From assembly GCA_951799445.1 (NCBI GenBank), contig OX637296.1:15562001-15626000 (forward strand): DNA of 64,000 bases, written 5' to 3'. Both the position numbers and the translations under genes were made by a program. Below, in pieces: positions 40,230 through 52,258 of the stretch. Below the pieces are notes generated by a model. It saw only the letters and a list, made by a program, of their open reading frames with translations. It ran no database searches and had not been told where the DNA came from. Numbering within the stretch: the stretch's first letter is position 1; each line of letters starts with the position of its first letter. The DNA comes from Pseudisothecium myosuroides. Its lineage: Eukaryota > Streptophyta > Bryopsida > Hypnales > Lembophyllaceae.

Positions 40230-40483
40230 TCCAGTGGCCTGCTAGTTAAGGGAATTGGAGCGGAGCCTTGTAATCTTCAATTTGAGGAGGCCGGTACTTT
40301 AGGGTTTGTAAATTTGCGTAGCCCTATCCTCTGTGTGTTTCTTTTGTGTGTTGTATCATTTGCATTTGCACTTGATTGGAGGTCGGCAGTTGAAGAGGCC
40401 TCCTGGTTAATGGAATTGGAGCAGAGCTTTGTAATCACTGAATTTTCAATTTGAGGGTGTGGGTACCTTGGGGCTTGTAAATT
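40223..40483. repeat. Direct duplication of about 90 bp inside the broken VDE locus
   Basis: 40,223-40,316 and 40,395-40,483 share TTAAGGGAATTGGAGC-like text, TTTGTAATC, TTCAATTTGAGG and GTAAATTTG, spaced about 165 bp. The copies begin just where recognisable VDE coding stops. Confidence 0.6.
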
Positions 40484-40489
40484 TGTCCT

Positions 40490-43080
40490 ATGCGTGTTTT
40501 AGTTTGACAAATTTGGAATCAATGCAGTAGCCAAGTAGAGCGGTCAGTGCCAGTTAGAGTCTCGATGGAGGTCTTGATTGTTTATTGATGAGCTCATTGA
40601 AGCGGCTTTGCCTGAGATCTTGATTGGTTTTTTATTGGAGAGCGGGTGATCAAATTTCAGGTATGGTATCTGCTGATCTGCAGGTGATTAGTTTACGCTC
40701 TAACGGTTGCGTCTTTGCATGGAATCCCTTACGAGAAAGGTATTCCTTGAGGTATTTCCTTTCTCGGTGAGGTATTTCCTTTCTAGTAGACTTGAGTGCT
40801 TGTGGAGGTATCTTAGTTTAATTTGGTGAACTGTACGGTTCAGCGCAATGGTCTATATTATCTGTTTGTGTCTAGGATCTAATGAAATAGTTGGCACCAA
40901 TTTATAAGTGTCTTGGCAATGTCCATGTTGGTGTTGAGCAGTTTCTCTCGTAGATGATCCCAGCATTGACTATCAAATGTATGCGTATACTACAATCTCT
41001 TTCAACTCCAGTCATGTTGGTGATAACTGGTCTGCTTCGATGATGAAGATTTCTACACCTTATCGCGAATACGTCTCACTCTTAGGTTACGTACTTGATA
41101 GACAAAGTCTTTACTGAATCAAACTTCGACTTCAGTCTGAATTGGACGTCAGAAAATCTCCCTCCCCAAACCAAATAGGTGTTCAATGTGGATGAGGAAG
41201 AATATATTCAGATGGTTTTATGTTTGTGGCAGTAATGGACAGAGTCATGGAACAGCGTTAGCCTTCACATCAAATTGACTACCTATTCAATTCAGGAGTT
41301 GAGGTATAACTAATGTTGGATCCTAGCATTTTCTAGTTTCATAAATTTAGTGAATTCGCTGCATTTAACTTAAAAATACCAAGTTGTAGTTTATTCTATC
41401 ATTTTACAGTATGTTCAACCAAAAGTATGAATTACAACTGCAAAGTGAATATTTATTACAGGTTTGGCCTCGATCCAAGGTTGGCAGATCGTTTGACTTT
41501 AAAGTGAGGAGAAACTTCCTTCGGGTTTACGATCCTGCACCAACCGCAATGGACAATTTAGAGTTCAGAAGCAATTTCTGGAGTGGTCAACGAAACGTCC
41601 TGGTGTGGAACATTCTGTTCCTTCCTGTTCTGTACGGTATTTATCATGATAGTTCTGGTCGTCCTTGTTGGTGATAAGATGCATCTTGGTTCAGATAAAA
41701 TGTGCTTGAACAGATGGTGTAAATGCAATTGCATGATTACTCTTAACCCCTAAACGCGTCAATCTTTTTCGAATTTTTGCACATTTTTGCTTATATCTTT
41801 GTATTGAAATATCATTTACCAGAATTTCATGAATGTGGTTGTTAAGGAAGGTTGTCTTTTCTAGATTCAAGTATTACATTAGATGAATGAGAAGTTGGTT
41901 GGACTACAGAGTGCCTTGAAGCCCTCCGGTCATCGTCCAAAATATGGACCTCGGAGCGCTTTAGGGTTAAATACTTAATACTCCATAGTTGGTAGTGAGG
42001 TCTTAGTAGAGATCCACTCATTACCGGCACAACATTTGAATTCACTGATACAACTTATATAGCAAGTTGTCTGGACTCCAAACAAATGCCAAAATTTCAG
42101 TCAATCCTAGACGTCTGGATGTTGGGAACTCTTTATTTCAATTTGGAAACAAGTAACATTTGACACAATAGGTTTTTACCGTTTTCATTTTGTCATGCAA
42201 TTATTACTCAATTCCTAAGAATAATCCCCATCTACATGTTGCGAGAATAAGTTCTTTGATGTAGACATTTAATATTGTTTTTGTAGGAGACACGTCTTGT
42301 TATTCTTTAAAAATTTGTTAAATAGAAGTTGGTACAAGATTAAATGAAAAACTAAATCGTTAATAATTCTAAAAATGGCATTGAAACACACTAATCCCAA
42401 TTGTGCAATTTGTTCTAGCAAGTACACTTAATCCATTATTTCCTCAATAAGTTTTTATGATTGCAAGCTTACAAAACAAGAAGCTCCATAGCTTTCACAT
42501 CACTAGTCCAAATGGATTGAATCAAGGTTTTCCATGTAGACAAAAAGACAATTTATGAGAAAAAATTAAGAAAATTAACTTAAAGTTTTATGGATTATTT
42601 TTGCTTCCTAGCTAGTCTCCCCCATTTTGAGCTTATTGTGACATAATTGCCACTCTTAAACACCAATTGAAACAAAAATTATGTTCCATGAAAGCTAACG
42701 TGATTTTCTATCTATAGAATTTTTTTCAAAACATTACTTGAAAAATTGAAGTCACTTGAGCCAACCTGAAACTCTATTGTCCCTAGTAGGGACAATAGAG
42801 TAGGACTTTAGGAGTTATAATAAACACTTCTATTTCTTGCGAGTGAAGCTTTGAAACTATTGTTGAGCTGAAAAAAAAATACAACTAATTTCAACTTATT
42901 TACTAAAATGGTCCCATTCAATGAGATTCTTGCCCTAAAAATAAAACCTTTGGACATGAGACCCTTGTGGGTTGATTTTGACTAAAATGAGCCTTTTGAA
43001 AATATACAACTTTTTTATAATCTGCACATTCAATCACATAATCCACGACTTTAACTAAAATGTTTCAATTTGAACCAGCC
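40490..43080. other. Gene-free stretch with TTAA-type element remains
   Basis: No VDE exon could be recognised from 40,490 to 41,740. The open frame at 41,411-41,674 has no recognisable motif. 42,250-42,815 is a decayed right half of a TTAA-type element (GAGCTTATTGTGACATAA, AAAGCTAACGTGATTTTCTA). It ends near a perfect palindrome, CTATTGTCCCTA-GTAGGGACAATAG, at about 42,775-42,802. Confidence 0.4.
41747..41966. mobile_element. Short TTAA-flanked element, 220 bp
   Basis: It starts CCCCTAAACGCGTC and ends GGAGCGCTTTAGGG, with TTAA at 41743-41746 and 41967-41970. The ends match those of the element inside RLK1 (12742-13310) in the opposite orientation. It is non-coding. Confidence 0.7.
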
Positions 43081-43140
43081 CTTTTTTTTTGGCACCATGG
43101 GGCCAGAATGCTAGATTGCACCATTTCAAAATAAATGTCT

Positions 43141-43580
43141 TTTTTTTTTTTTTTTTTTTGAAACACATGGACGGCTTCCATTGATAGGAGAAACACTTCA
43201 GAGAACCAAAGTATAAATCCTCGGCAACAATATTTAAAGAATTTCCAATAACTTTCTATTTTTTTTTATTGTTTTCAACAACTAACACAAAGTTGAGGCT
43301 GGTCAAGGCCGTAGCAGCTGCGCTGCTAAGAGGCCAAAGGCCTCTCCTGAGAAATTGTCCATTTTGGGTGGGATCAAGTTCCACTTCATCTGGCGCTGGG
43401 ATTTGGTGCCGAAAAAATCCGATTGTAACTAAGTGTTGTCGAAGCGTCTGATGAAGGTGGCTGCTTTATCCGGGTAAAGCTCGCAGAGGTTGGTTGCTTT
43501 CAGCACAGGCCCCTCGGGCATGGTCAGTGAAGGCTTCCCAGAGGGCGCGTTCCAGTTTTTGGGGTGGCCTCTCTTCATTG
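43141..43580 (-). mobile_element. 5'-truncated non-LTR retroelement with poly(A) and target duplication
   Basis: On the minus strand the element ends in a run of about 19 A (plus-strand T at 43141-43159). It is flanked by ATAAATGTCT at 43131-43140 and 43581-43590. Minus-strand text such as LERALWEAFTDHARGACAE followed by a stop and a frame change suggests the very end of an ORF2 or a related retrosequence. Only 440 bp were inserted. The source family was not identified. Confidence 0.7.
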
Positions 43581-44187
43581 ATAAATGTCTTCTTTTCGTC
43601 TGATAAAAGTAATTTTTTTCGCCAGAAATTTTTCATTTTTATAAAAAATGTAGTTGAAGTTGCCAAATTTGGATGAAAAAGTGTATGAATATGATTGAAA
43701 AGTGTTTGTTTTTTCAAAAGATGTATGTATGTAGAAATACAATGCTTCACGATCGCCATCTTGGCACTTTCTCAAAAAGCAAAAACAAAGGGCAGATCTG
43801 AACAAGACGAAGACGAATCTTGATACCGACCACCAGAAGTCTTGAGTGCGCACAGTCAAGCTTCATGAATTGTTATTCAGTTCTTTCTGGAACCCACACT
43901 GGCTCTTACAGACATATCAGTTCTCCAATTCTGTAAACTTCGTCACACGGAATCGGAAGTTCACGACCATAAGTTACCGACTGTCAGTTGGTCGATCATT
44001 TCCTTCCTGACACAATCAGAATCTAGTTGGTGGAGCTTTCAAATGAATGTGAAGGTCTAGACATCGATCACACCATAAAGATAGCCATTTGAAATGTCGA
44101 GTCCGTCGTCAGCATGCCCAGTACCCCAGTGGCATCACCTTCTGCACCTCAATAACCAAAACTCCCGGACGTCTTGCAGACATGATC

Positions 44188-44337
44188 GACTGAGGTGAAT
44201 CAGCCCATTACCGCCAACTTTTCATTCCGCCCTCATGTACCTAAGGTGTACAATTCCCTTCTGAAATGTAGCACTAGGGTACATGAGGGCGGAATTGAGA
44301 AGGTGGCGGTAATGGTGTGACCGTTCACCTGTCAGCG
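44188..44337. repeat. Long hairpin (inverted repeat) upstream of RLK3
   Basis: CCATTACCGCCAACTTTTCA on the left pairs with TGAGAAGGTGGCGGTAATGG on the right. The next arm segment, TTCCGCCCTCATGTACC, pairs with GGTACATGAGGGCGGAA. The loop is about 36 bp. Outer arms (CTGAGGTGAA / TTCACCTGTCAG) pair imperfectly. It is absent before RLK1 and RLK2. A small MITE is likely; no target duplication was clear. Confidence 0.6.
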
Positions 44338-44816
44338 TCCGATGAAGTACGGAGCATTATTTTCTTTGTGGAGCCCTGGCTCTTGCAAACATAATTGGTT
44401 GTTGGCTTTTCAAGACTACAGTGCGTGGCTCTAAGTCATTGGCAACCTGTTACCATAGCCATCACAAGCTGCAACTCATACCTTAACCTTCTCCTCTTTC
44501 AATTTGCATCTTACACCCTTGAATAATATGTAAAGATCAAAGGTTGTAATTAAAAAAAAGAACAACCAGTTATGTGTGATAACCTATTCGCTGCAGGTTC
44601 AGAAAATCGTGCGAAGATATCTGAGGCTGTGAAACTCAGGTATATACAGCTCGACATCGTGAGAGCAAAAACCGAGCACTCTGTGTAATCCCTGATCCGA
44701 TAGTAATCTTCTACACCTGAACGATTGTGTTGCGGAACTCTCCCGAGCTGTTTGAGCTTTCGAGCATGGCATGGTCGACGGTCTTCAAATTTTCGTTGAA
44801 CCGTGCAAATTTGACG

Positions 44817-47800
44817 ATGAGGTATAAATTGGGAGCCAAGGATTGTCGGAGCTCGCTAATTCCGCAAGAGCGGTACTTCGTTGTAATAGTAGCTCTGCTT
44901 CTCTTCTTTGCGTCTCGCAGCTCCGCGCAGCCATCTACAACGACGTACGCTGACGGACAGTGTAAGTATTAGCTCTTCCCTGTCATGTTACTGAAAACTA
45001 TCCGGTGCGACCGGCACGGCTATGAAAGACTTTCTTCAGAACCTCCGAGCTGCGTGGTATTGCTGCAAAGTCAACCTGTACGGAAGCTTATTGGACAATC
45101 TAATTCAAACTGTTTCTTGTGTGGGTATGTGTGTTACTTGCTTGTGGCAGCTCTGCAATCCATTTTTAAAGCATGGAATCGCACCCCCGACATCGAGAAC
45201 AATTTAGCAGGCTGGAACACCGAGAGCAACAGCAATTATCCTTGCTCGCGGAGCAGCAGTCCCAGCACTTACGCTGGAGGTAACTATCGTGGAGTGCTGT
45301 GTCTGACGAACATCCTCCTCGAGCCGTACAATGCTACGAAGGGTTATTATAACTACTCAGCCTCCATCATCGGCTTGTGAGAGCTCAATTCTCTGATTCT
45401 ACTCCATTCTTTGATCACTTAGACCCACAGCTGGGACTCTTAAGTAATTTTCTTGTAGAACCAGCTACACCGGTTTTCTGGGTTTCTTATTTTCAAGGTG
45501 GCATGAACAACAGAACTCTCAACAACGCATCAATCGTAGGAGAGTTGCCTGCGGCTATCGGAAATATCACCACTCTGTCGACGTTGTGAGTCGATCCTGA
45601 ACTATTCAATATTGCTTTGCTTCGCCATTGCAGAGGGGATTTCATCTTTCCTCAACTTAGGAATTAATTGAACTGTCTCGAAACCCTAAAACCCCTTAAT
45701 TTCTTGTGCTTGCTGCAGAGAGCTCACTGGAAACCCGCAACTGACAGGACAACTTCCTTCACAGATTCAGGAAACGAACCTCTACATTATGTAAGACTCT
45801 CATGACGCAATGATCTGATTTCTGTGGGTTGTTTTCACATGAAAATAAAATAATTCTGCAAGCTCCTCTCTGTTGCGCGCAATGCTGGTAGCTTTTTCAA
45901 AGTACTGCCGAGTTTCTCATGGAGATTGCTCTTTCAACTAGGCTAATTCGTTTCTTGTGGTGACAGAGATCTTCATGACAATAATTTTTTTGGCAACCTT
46001 CCAGATCTTGGCAATCTGACCTGGCCCTTGAAACTGTGAGCTTCTTTCTGCACATTTTCTGGAGTGCTTGTTTCTAAATTTTCCTCCAATGTTAGGTTTA
46101 TCTTCAGTTTTTAAGTTTTTGGGAGTGATAACTAGCGCTAATGTGATCATTGCGAGGTAAACGCAGCTGTGGTAGTCACCATTCTATGTTTCCAATGTTA
46201 TTCATGGCATTTTGGCAGGGACCTGAGTGGCAATCGGTTTAGTGGGTCCTTTCCAACGGCTCAAATTGGACGAATGGCTTTCCTGGAGACACTAAGTCTC
46301 GGCAGCAACAAGTTTGAGCGAGAGATTCCTCAAAACGTCTTTGTGAATTTGATACAGTTGAACTATCTGTAAGAATCTGAATGCCATTTATAGACACTTT
46401 TTTTTGGAATTTGTATCATTCATTGAAATTAATGCATTTACGAGCTTCTGGAATATTTTTTCAAATGCAAAAAAGTCTTGAATGTCTAAGTTTTGGCTTT
46501 GGTGGAATGCAGGGATTTATCCAACAATCACTTCACTGGCTATGTACCGACTCTCACTACCATTACGAAATTACAGATTTTGTAAGTAGCCCAGTACCAT
46601 GTGGTCTCTGGAACTCTCACGCTCTTTCAGCCATTAGCTTGCCTCTTCCCTTCCCTAGAATCTTGAGAACGTGTTCATATTAGTGTAATAAAAGTGTGGG
46701 GCAACCTAATGACTGAAGGCTGTAGTTTCTTACAATGGATCACAATTGTACTCAAGAAATCAGAGAACTGAAGACATGTGAGCACTGAGTGAGTGGAGAC
46801 AATGTTGTGGTATTGGACAGGGATCTGTCGCGTAACAACTTCACCGGGTCGTTTCCTGATCTTACGAATATTTCCTCCTTACGATCTGTGTAAGTCTTGG
46901 TGACTCGGACAACCATGTTTAAACAAAATTAAAGCTCAAAGTTGAATTTAGAAAAAAAGTTGCTCACAATTGGATCTAATGGAATTGGATTTGTTTGCTG
47001 CAGGAATTTGAGTAGAAATGCGTTTACGGGATCATTCTTACTCTCGTCTATAATTAACAGCAGTCTATCACTCTTTTTCTATTTTAGACCTATCTTACAA
47101 TCTATTGAGAGTCTCTCTTACCGAATGGAACATCTCACAACTCGGTTCGCTCACTAAACTGTAAGTTCCCCATTTCATTTTATTTTATTTTATTTTATTT
47201 GCAGGATTTTGATTGGAGCAATCATTTTCAGTAGTGTGCAAAGCATGGTTCTGTGGATTATACATCATATCATTTTTCTAATAAGTTAATAGTACTTTCT
47301 GGGAGAGTACATTTGATTCTGTAAACATGTATTATATTGTGACTTTATTCGAATAATTATGTATTCATGAGACTTCTGAACATCGCAGGTGCTTAGACGG
47401 CATTGTCAGTGATGGTACACTTGATATTGGCCAACTTTCTGCGCATGGCTTTCTCCAAAAGAAAGTACCTGGTAGTACATCAGAATCGTCATACACTTTG
47501 TCGCTAATGAACAACAACATCACCAATGTGCTTTATGCGGGAAGCGATATTTCAACCATGTCAACAATCATTAGGTGAGGAAACTAGTGACAGAAGTCCT
47601 CTGTCTTGTGGAGCCCTCTGTCTTGTTGAGAACAACTTTTGGCAACTGGTAACAAAATTTGTTTCCTGCATAACACACATTCATAACTTGTCGAATGTTT
47701 TCACCATGTTTACAATGTGGCATTGTACAGATTACAAGGCAATCCATATTGCAACAATCCGGAAGACTATACTGATGGACAACGATGTTTTTGTCAGCAA

Positions 47801-50353
47801 GTTTGTCTCATTTCATCAAGTAAATATCCGACCAAATTAACTTATTTTTTATGCTCACGCTCAGATGCCTGCTTGAAATTTTCAAGTGTTGCGTAATAAT
47901 TTGTCACTATTAGATACCGAGGTAACTCACTTTGGGGAAATTGTTTTGAATCAGGTGCTGGGAAAGCAAATCGGAAGGTAGTCATGATTTCCAGTGTGAC
48001 GAGTACTTTTGCAGCGCTTCTCTTACTTACGATTGGATTTGGTACTATCCTTTACCGAAACAAAAGATACAAGCGATGTCTCTTGCTTCAGGTTCAACAA
48101 AGTAAGTGTTATCTCATGATCTTCTTCCGTGAAGAACCTATTCACTCCGATAGTTTTGGGAAATTTCGTTAAAATGGTGGTATTCCAGAGGCCCATTTTT
48201 CCATTCATTTCCTTCTATAGCTCTAAAGTCTAGGACGCATATAGATTTCAAAACACATGGTCTAAACGTAAAAGTGCCAAGTTTGTGGAATACCACCATT
48301 TTAACAAAATTATAGTCGACTTATGTGGAATTTCAATGAAATGGTAGTCATTCTACAACTTTAGCACTTTTACAGTTTAGACTGCGCGGTCGGAAATCTG
48401 TACTTGTCTTAGATAGTTTAAACAGTATGATCTGAAATCTATACTTGTCTTAGATGGTTTAAACTGCACGGTCTGAAAATGACACATAGAATATTGCCAT
48501 TTTAACGAAATTCACCATCTTTGTAGTGTTCATTTCATAAATGAATATTTAGTAGTTGATTTTGTGTCTTTAAGACTCTAGTGTAGAAATTTTACGCTTT
48601 GTCTATGCTTGGAATGTTCAGAGTTTGAGGAATTTGATGTGAAGCCTACAATTTTCACGTATAACGAGCTTCGTACTGCTACAAGAGACTTTCATCCTGA
48701 CATGAAGTTGGGCCAGGGAGGCTACGGGGCAGTCTTTAAGGTAGAACTTTTGACACCATTTTTGAAGTATGTCGTGAGAATTTTGAGCTGTATTGGTTAT
48801 TAATCAACGTTGCAAATTTAACGTCATTTTTAAATTTATACAGGGTGTATTGGCCAATGGAAGTGCAGTGGCTGTGAAGCAATTAATTGCCCAAAGTACT
48901 CAGAGCTCCGATGACTTCTTGAACGAGATTGTTCTGATCACTGGAATGAATCATCGGAACCTGGTGAATCTAAAAGGTTGTTGCCTTCGTGAACGCCAGA
49001 AGATCCTGGTCTACGAGTATGTGGATAACCATGATATTGACCAAATTTTACTAGGTGAGTGAATTCCTCCCTAAAATCGTTCCTGTCGATTGCATATTTT
49101 GCACAGCAATGGAATCTACTTGCCATGAGAGAGACAAATAAACCTGCATCATGCTATTGTGGATTTTTAACAATGTTTTTGTGTTAATGTGTTTTTTTTC
49201 TTGCACAATAGGTTCAAATACAATTCTTGTGGATTGGCCTGCACGATTGAAGATTTGTTTGGGAGTAGCTCGTGGCTTGCACTACTTACATGCATTGGCT
49301 CAACCAAGGATTATTCATCGAGATATCAAAGCTAGCAATGTGTTGTTGGACAAGAATCTTGAAGCCAAAATTGCAGATTTTGGTTTGGCTTTGCTATTTC
49401 TAGATAATCAGAGTCACATTATGACTGTCCATATTGCTGGAACCAAGTAGGTTCATTTTGTACTTTACTCCTTGTTTGGTTCCCAATCTTGACATGCTAC
49501 ACTTCAGTGGTGATGACATCTTTACACTAGATAAGTTTTCCCATGAGACAATAGTGTTCACCAAGGATTGACTTTTGTAGTTGTGATCTATTTTCGTTTG
49601 TTGTGGAATAACTATAAATTTGGATGTATATTTGCAGGGGATATTTGGCACCAAAGTATGCATTGCATGGTCAACTAAGTGACAAAGTTGATGTTTTTAG
49701 CTTTGGAGTTCTTTGTTTGGAGGTTGTTAGTGGTCGAAGGAACATTGATGAGAAACTACCCGTTGATGAAATGTATCTTTCTAAGTTGGTAAGAAATCTC
49801 TTTTCAAAGATAGACTTCATTTTAATTTTTTAAATGTGATGTTTATCTAAAGAAGGTGATAGTAGTTTCTATCATGCTCTTCAGTCTATTGCTATTTCAT
49901 TTTTTGATGTCTCCAATTGCTCCTTTTTGGTTGTAACTTCACTATATGGCATTTTAGGCTTGGAAGCTTCATAGAGCAGGCAACCTGATGCAGTTGGTTG
50001 ATTCAACGCTAGTCTTACAAGATGATAAAAAGTTGGAAGTGACACGATTGATCAACACAGCCCTTCTTTGCCTACAACATAATGAGGAGCACCGACCTTC
50101 TATGGCTCGTGTGGTTGCCATATTGCAAGGAGACATAGAGTCCGAGGTAATCGTTGTGAATGACGAAGTTGAAGACTTGTACAAGGACAGCGTAAGCTTG
50201 TTGCAGGCATTTGGAAAAATTGGTCTTGATATTGTAAATGAAGTAGGGGAATTCTCAATTGGGACTTCATCAAGACGAGAGGTAGATAGTTTAGAGCGGA
50301 ATTCTACACTAATCAATCCAATGATTGAGCTAGGTAACTTAAGTGGCAGATGA
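44817..50353 (+). pseudogene. RLK3: LRR receptor-like kinase paralogue, frameshifted
   Basis: It has the same 17-exon layout as RLK2, for example 44817-44961, 45151-45376, 47004-47160, 47955-48101, 48622-48740, 48844-49054, 49212-49446, 49638-49788 and 49958-50353. Exon 3 (45459-45585) has one extra base, repairable only by using an unusual upstream AAG acceptor at 45,444. Exon 9 lacks 2 bp (157 against 159 nt), which brings a TAA at 47,155 before the membrane helix. The kinase exons remain open with [15 protein letters not shown] and DFG, but the APE motif reads APK (APKYALHG). A truncated secreted LRR protein would be the only product without splice rescue. Probably a recent pseudogene. Confidence 0.75.
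48150..48520. mobile_element. MITE in the intron between RLK3 exons 12 and 13
   Basis: The ends GAAATTTCGTTAAAATGGTG and, inverted, GGTGAATTTCGTTAAAATGG resemble those of the 302-bp element at 36058. RLK1 and RLK2 lack it at this point (CACTCCGTT followed by RCTTGTAGTG). Internal CCATTTTAACAAAATT shows it may be two elements back to back. Confidence 0.6.
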
Positions 50354-51666
50354 TAGGTGTCGATCTATAGATGATTTGTTGAAGTATAAAGCCTTCTAGA
50401 TGCATGCAAGTTGTTGCCAATTGTAGCAGATTAATTACTTGGTAGAGTCCCAATTATCACAAGTGCTGCTCACCAAGTAGTAGCCATGACTTTGGACTTT
50501 GCTATATTAGTTTCAAATTGTGATACTAATATAGCCCTTCATCAACGACAACCTAGCTATTACACTAGTAGAAAGTGATGTCTTTGGGCATCAGGAATAG
50601 TACTAGTACATGGTGCACAAGGTCCATACTGGCTCTAGCTTAGAGCCAATATGGGTTTCCTGCACCATGCTCTAACACTCTTCATTGTTGCCTAAAGACT
50701 ACCTTTCTACTAGTGTTAGGATTCAAAGTTTCACAAAACATTGGTGACAACATCACAATACAATATTCTTTAACAATAATAGAATGCTATGATGCCACCA
50801 TTACAATAATTTGAATGTTGTATTGCCATCATTACTATAATTAGATTGTTAAAGTTTACAATAAAAAGATATTTGTATTACAAAATTTGGGCATTATCAC
50901 CCCAACATTAAAATCTCTATAGTGGGAATTCTAAAACTTTTTTGGAGATGCTTGTTGAAGGGAAGATGTGCTTATGGATGTTTCCTACATATCTATGCTA
51001 TCAAATATAAAAAATTCATCAACAATATTTTTCAATCAATTATCATGTAAAACCATGAATATTAAGTAAAATAGTTTGAGTATAAATGGTGATATCATTG
51101 GCGAGATTGGTACAAAGAATCGGGCAAAGAGTCTCTAAAATATGTGAATTGCTGGAAGGAGAATGCTTCGGGAATTGAATTGATTTGGAGATGGAGAACT
51201 TTGAATTTTCCTCAGAGAGATTGTGAGCACAGGAAATGGCGCGATGCCGATGCCGGGATCGAATCGAAGCCAGCTTTTCAAGGTTTTCGATTGTCGTTGT
51301 AGAATTTTAGAGCATCAGAGTGGTGAGCTAAAGCACTCCAGGTTAGACAGGGAGATTAATTAGTGTCTCTCTGCCATGGTAACTGAGAGTCATACGAAAT
51401 GGCGGAGCACCTAAGCTTAGAGGACAGTGTTGGCGTGAAATGTTCTGCATGTGATTCAGTAACACTGGAACCAGTGTTACCACAAAACGGAATCTGTTTA
51501 TTTATTTTAATCAAATGAAAGAAATTCATTGCAAGAGTAAAATACAACTGCCTTAACCAAAAACAGGCAGGGCACAGAGAAGTACATGAGGACCTTCTCA
51601 CAAATTTTCCTTTACGTTTCTGATACCTTAGAATGTGCTTTTTTTCAGTTTTATTTTAAAATAGTA

Positions 51667-51856
51667 CAGTAGAACCTCCCTAACTGGTTTCTCCAAAAGT
51701 CGATAAACCTCTGTAAGTTGATGTTGTTAGATCGGTCCCAGACTTGTCCCCAATACAAAGGTTATGACTAAAAATGACCCATCATAAACCAATAAACCTC
51801 TCTAAGTTAATCTTGTCAGACGGGCCAAGACCTATCAGTTTAGAGAGGTTTTATTG
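51667..51856. mobile_element. 190-bp TA-flanked MITE, second copy
   Basis: It starts CAGTAGAACCTCCCTAACTG and ends CAGTTTAGAGAGGTTTTATTG, inverted and slightly diverged, with TA at 51665-51666 and 51857-51858. It has the same length as the copy at 35152-35341, with near-identical layout. Confidence 0.75.
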
Positions 51857-51871
51857 TAGCAAGTACACATA

Positions 51872-52258
51872 GGGGAGGCAACCCATTCCTGATCAGTGCC
51901 CGCATTCTGGCTACGTATATTGTTCTCTTTCCGTGAACAATGATTAATTATGGCACGGTTCCTGACGCAGTTGTGGCACATAATGATTGGTCACAAGATT
52001 TTCAACATTGCAACACCCCTTGGTCAATTTTGTTTTCAGCCCATGGTCGAAAATAGCAAGCCCCATATCACTGGTATGGGAGGAACAGAACCTCCCACTG
52101 AAAAATTCACAGTGATTATGTTTTGAGAAATAAAAATCTGGAAAATTATGGAAACCTTCCAAACTCTATTTCTGCACAATTGAAAGTTTTCCCAGCAAAG
52201 AAAACCGCCCTGCAGGTATATGAAATTGCTTAAGTGATCGGAAATGGGTTGCCTCCCC
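51872..52258. mobile_element. 387-bp TA-flanked MITE
   Basis: The ends are GGGGAGGCAACCCATTCC and, inverted, GGGGAGGCAACCCATTTCC, flanked by TA (51870-51871 and 52259-52260). The left duplication copy has the empty site CATATCAAGACTGAC near 37,210. It is non-coding. Confidence 0.8.

Noticed and set aside
41411..41674. 87-codon open frame after the VDE fragment considered as the VDE C-terminus
   Set aside because: It lacks the expected lipocalin or Glu-rich C-terminal features.
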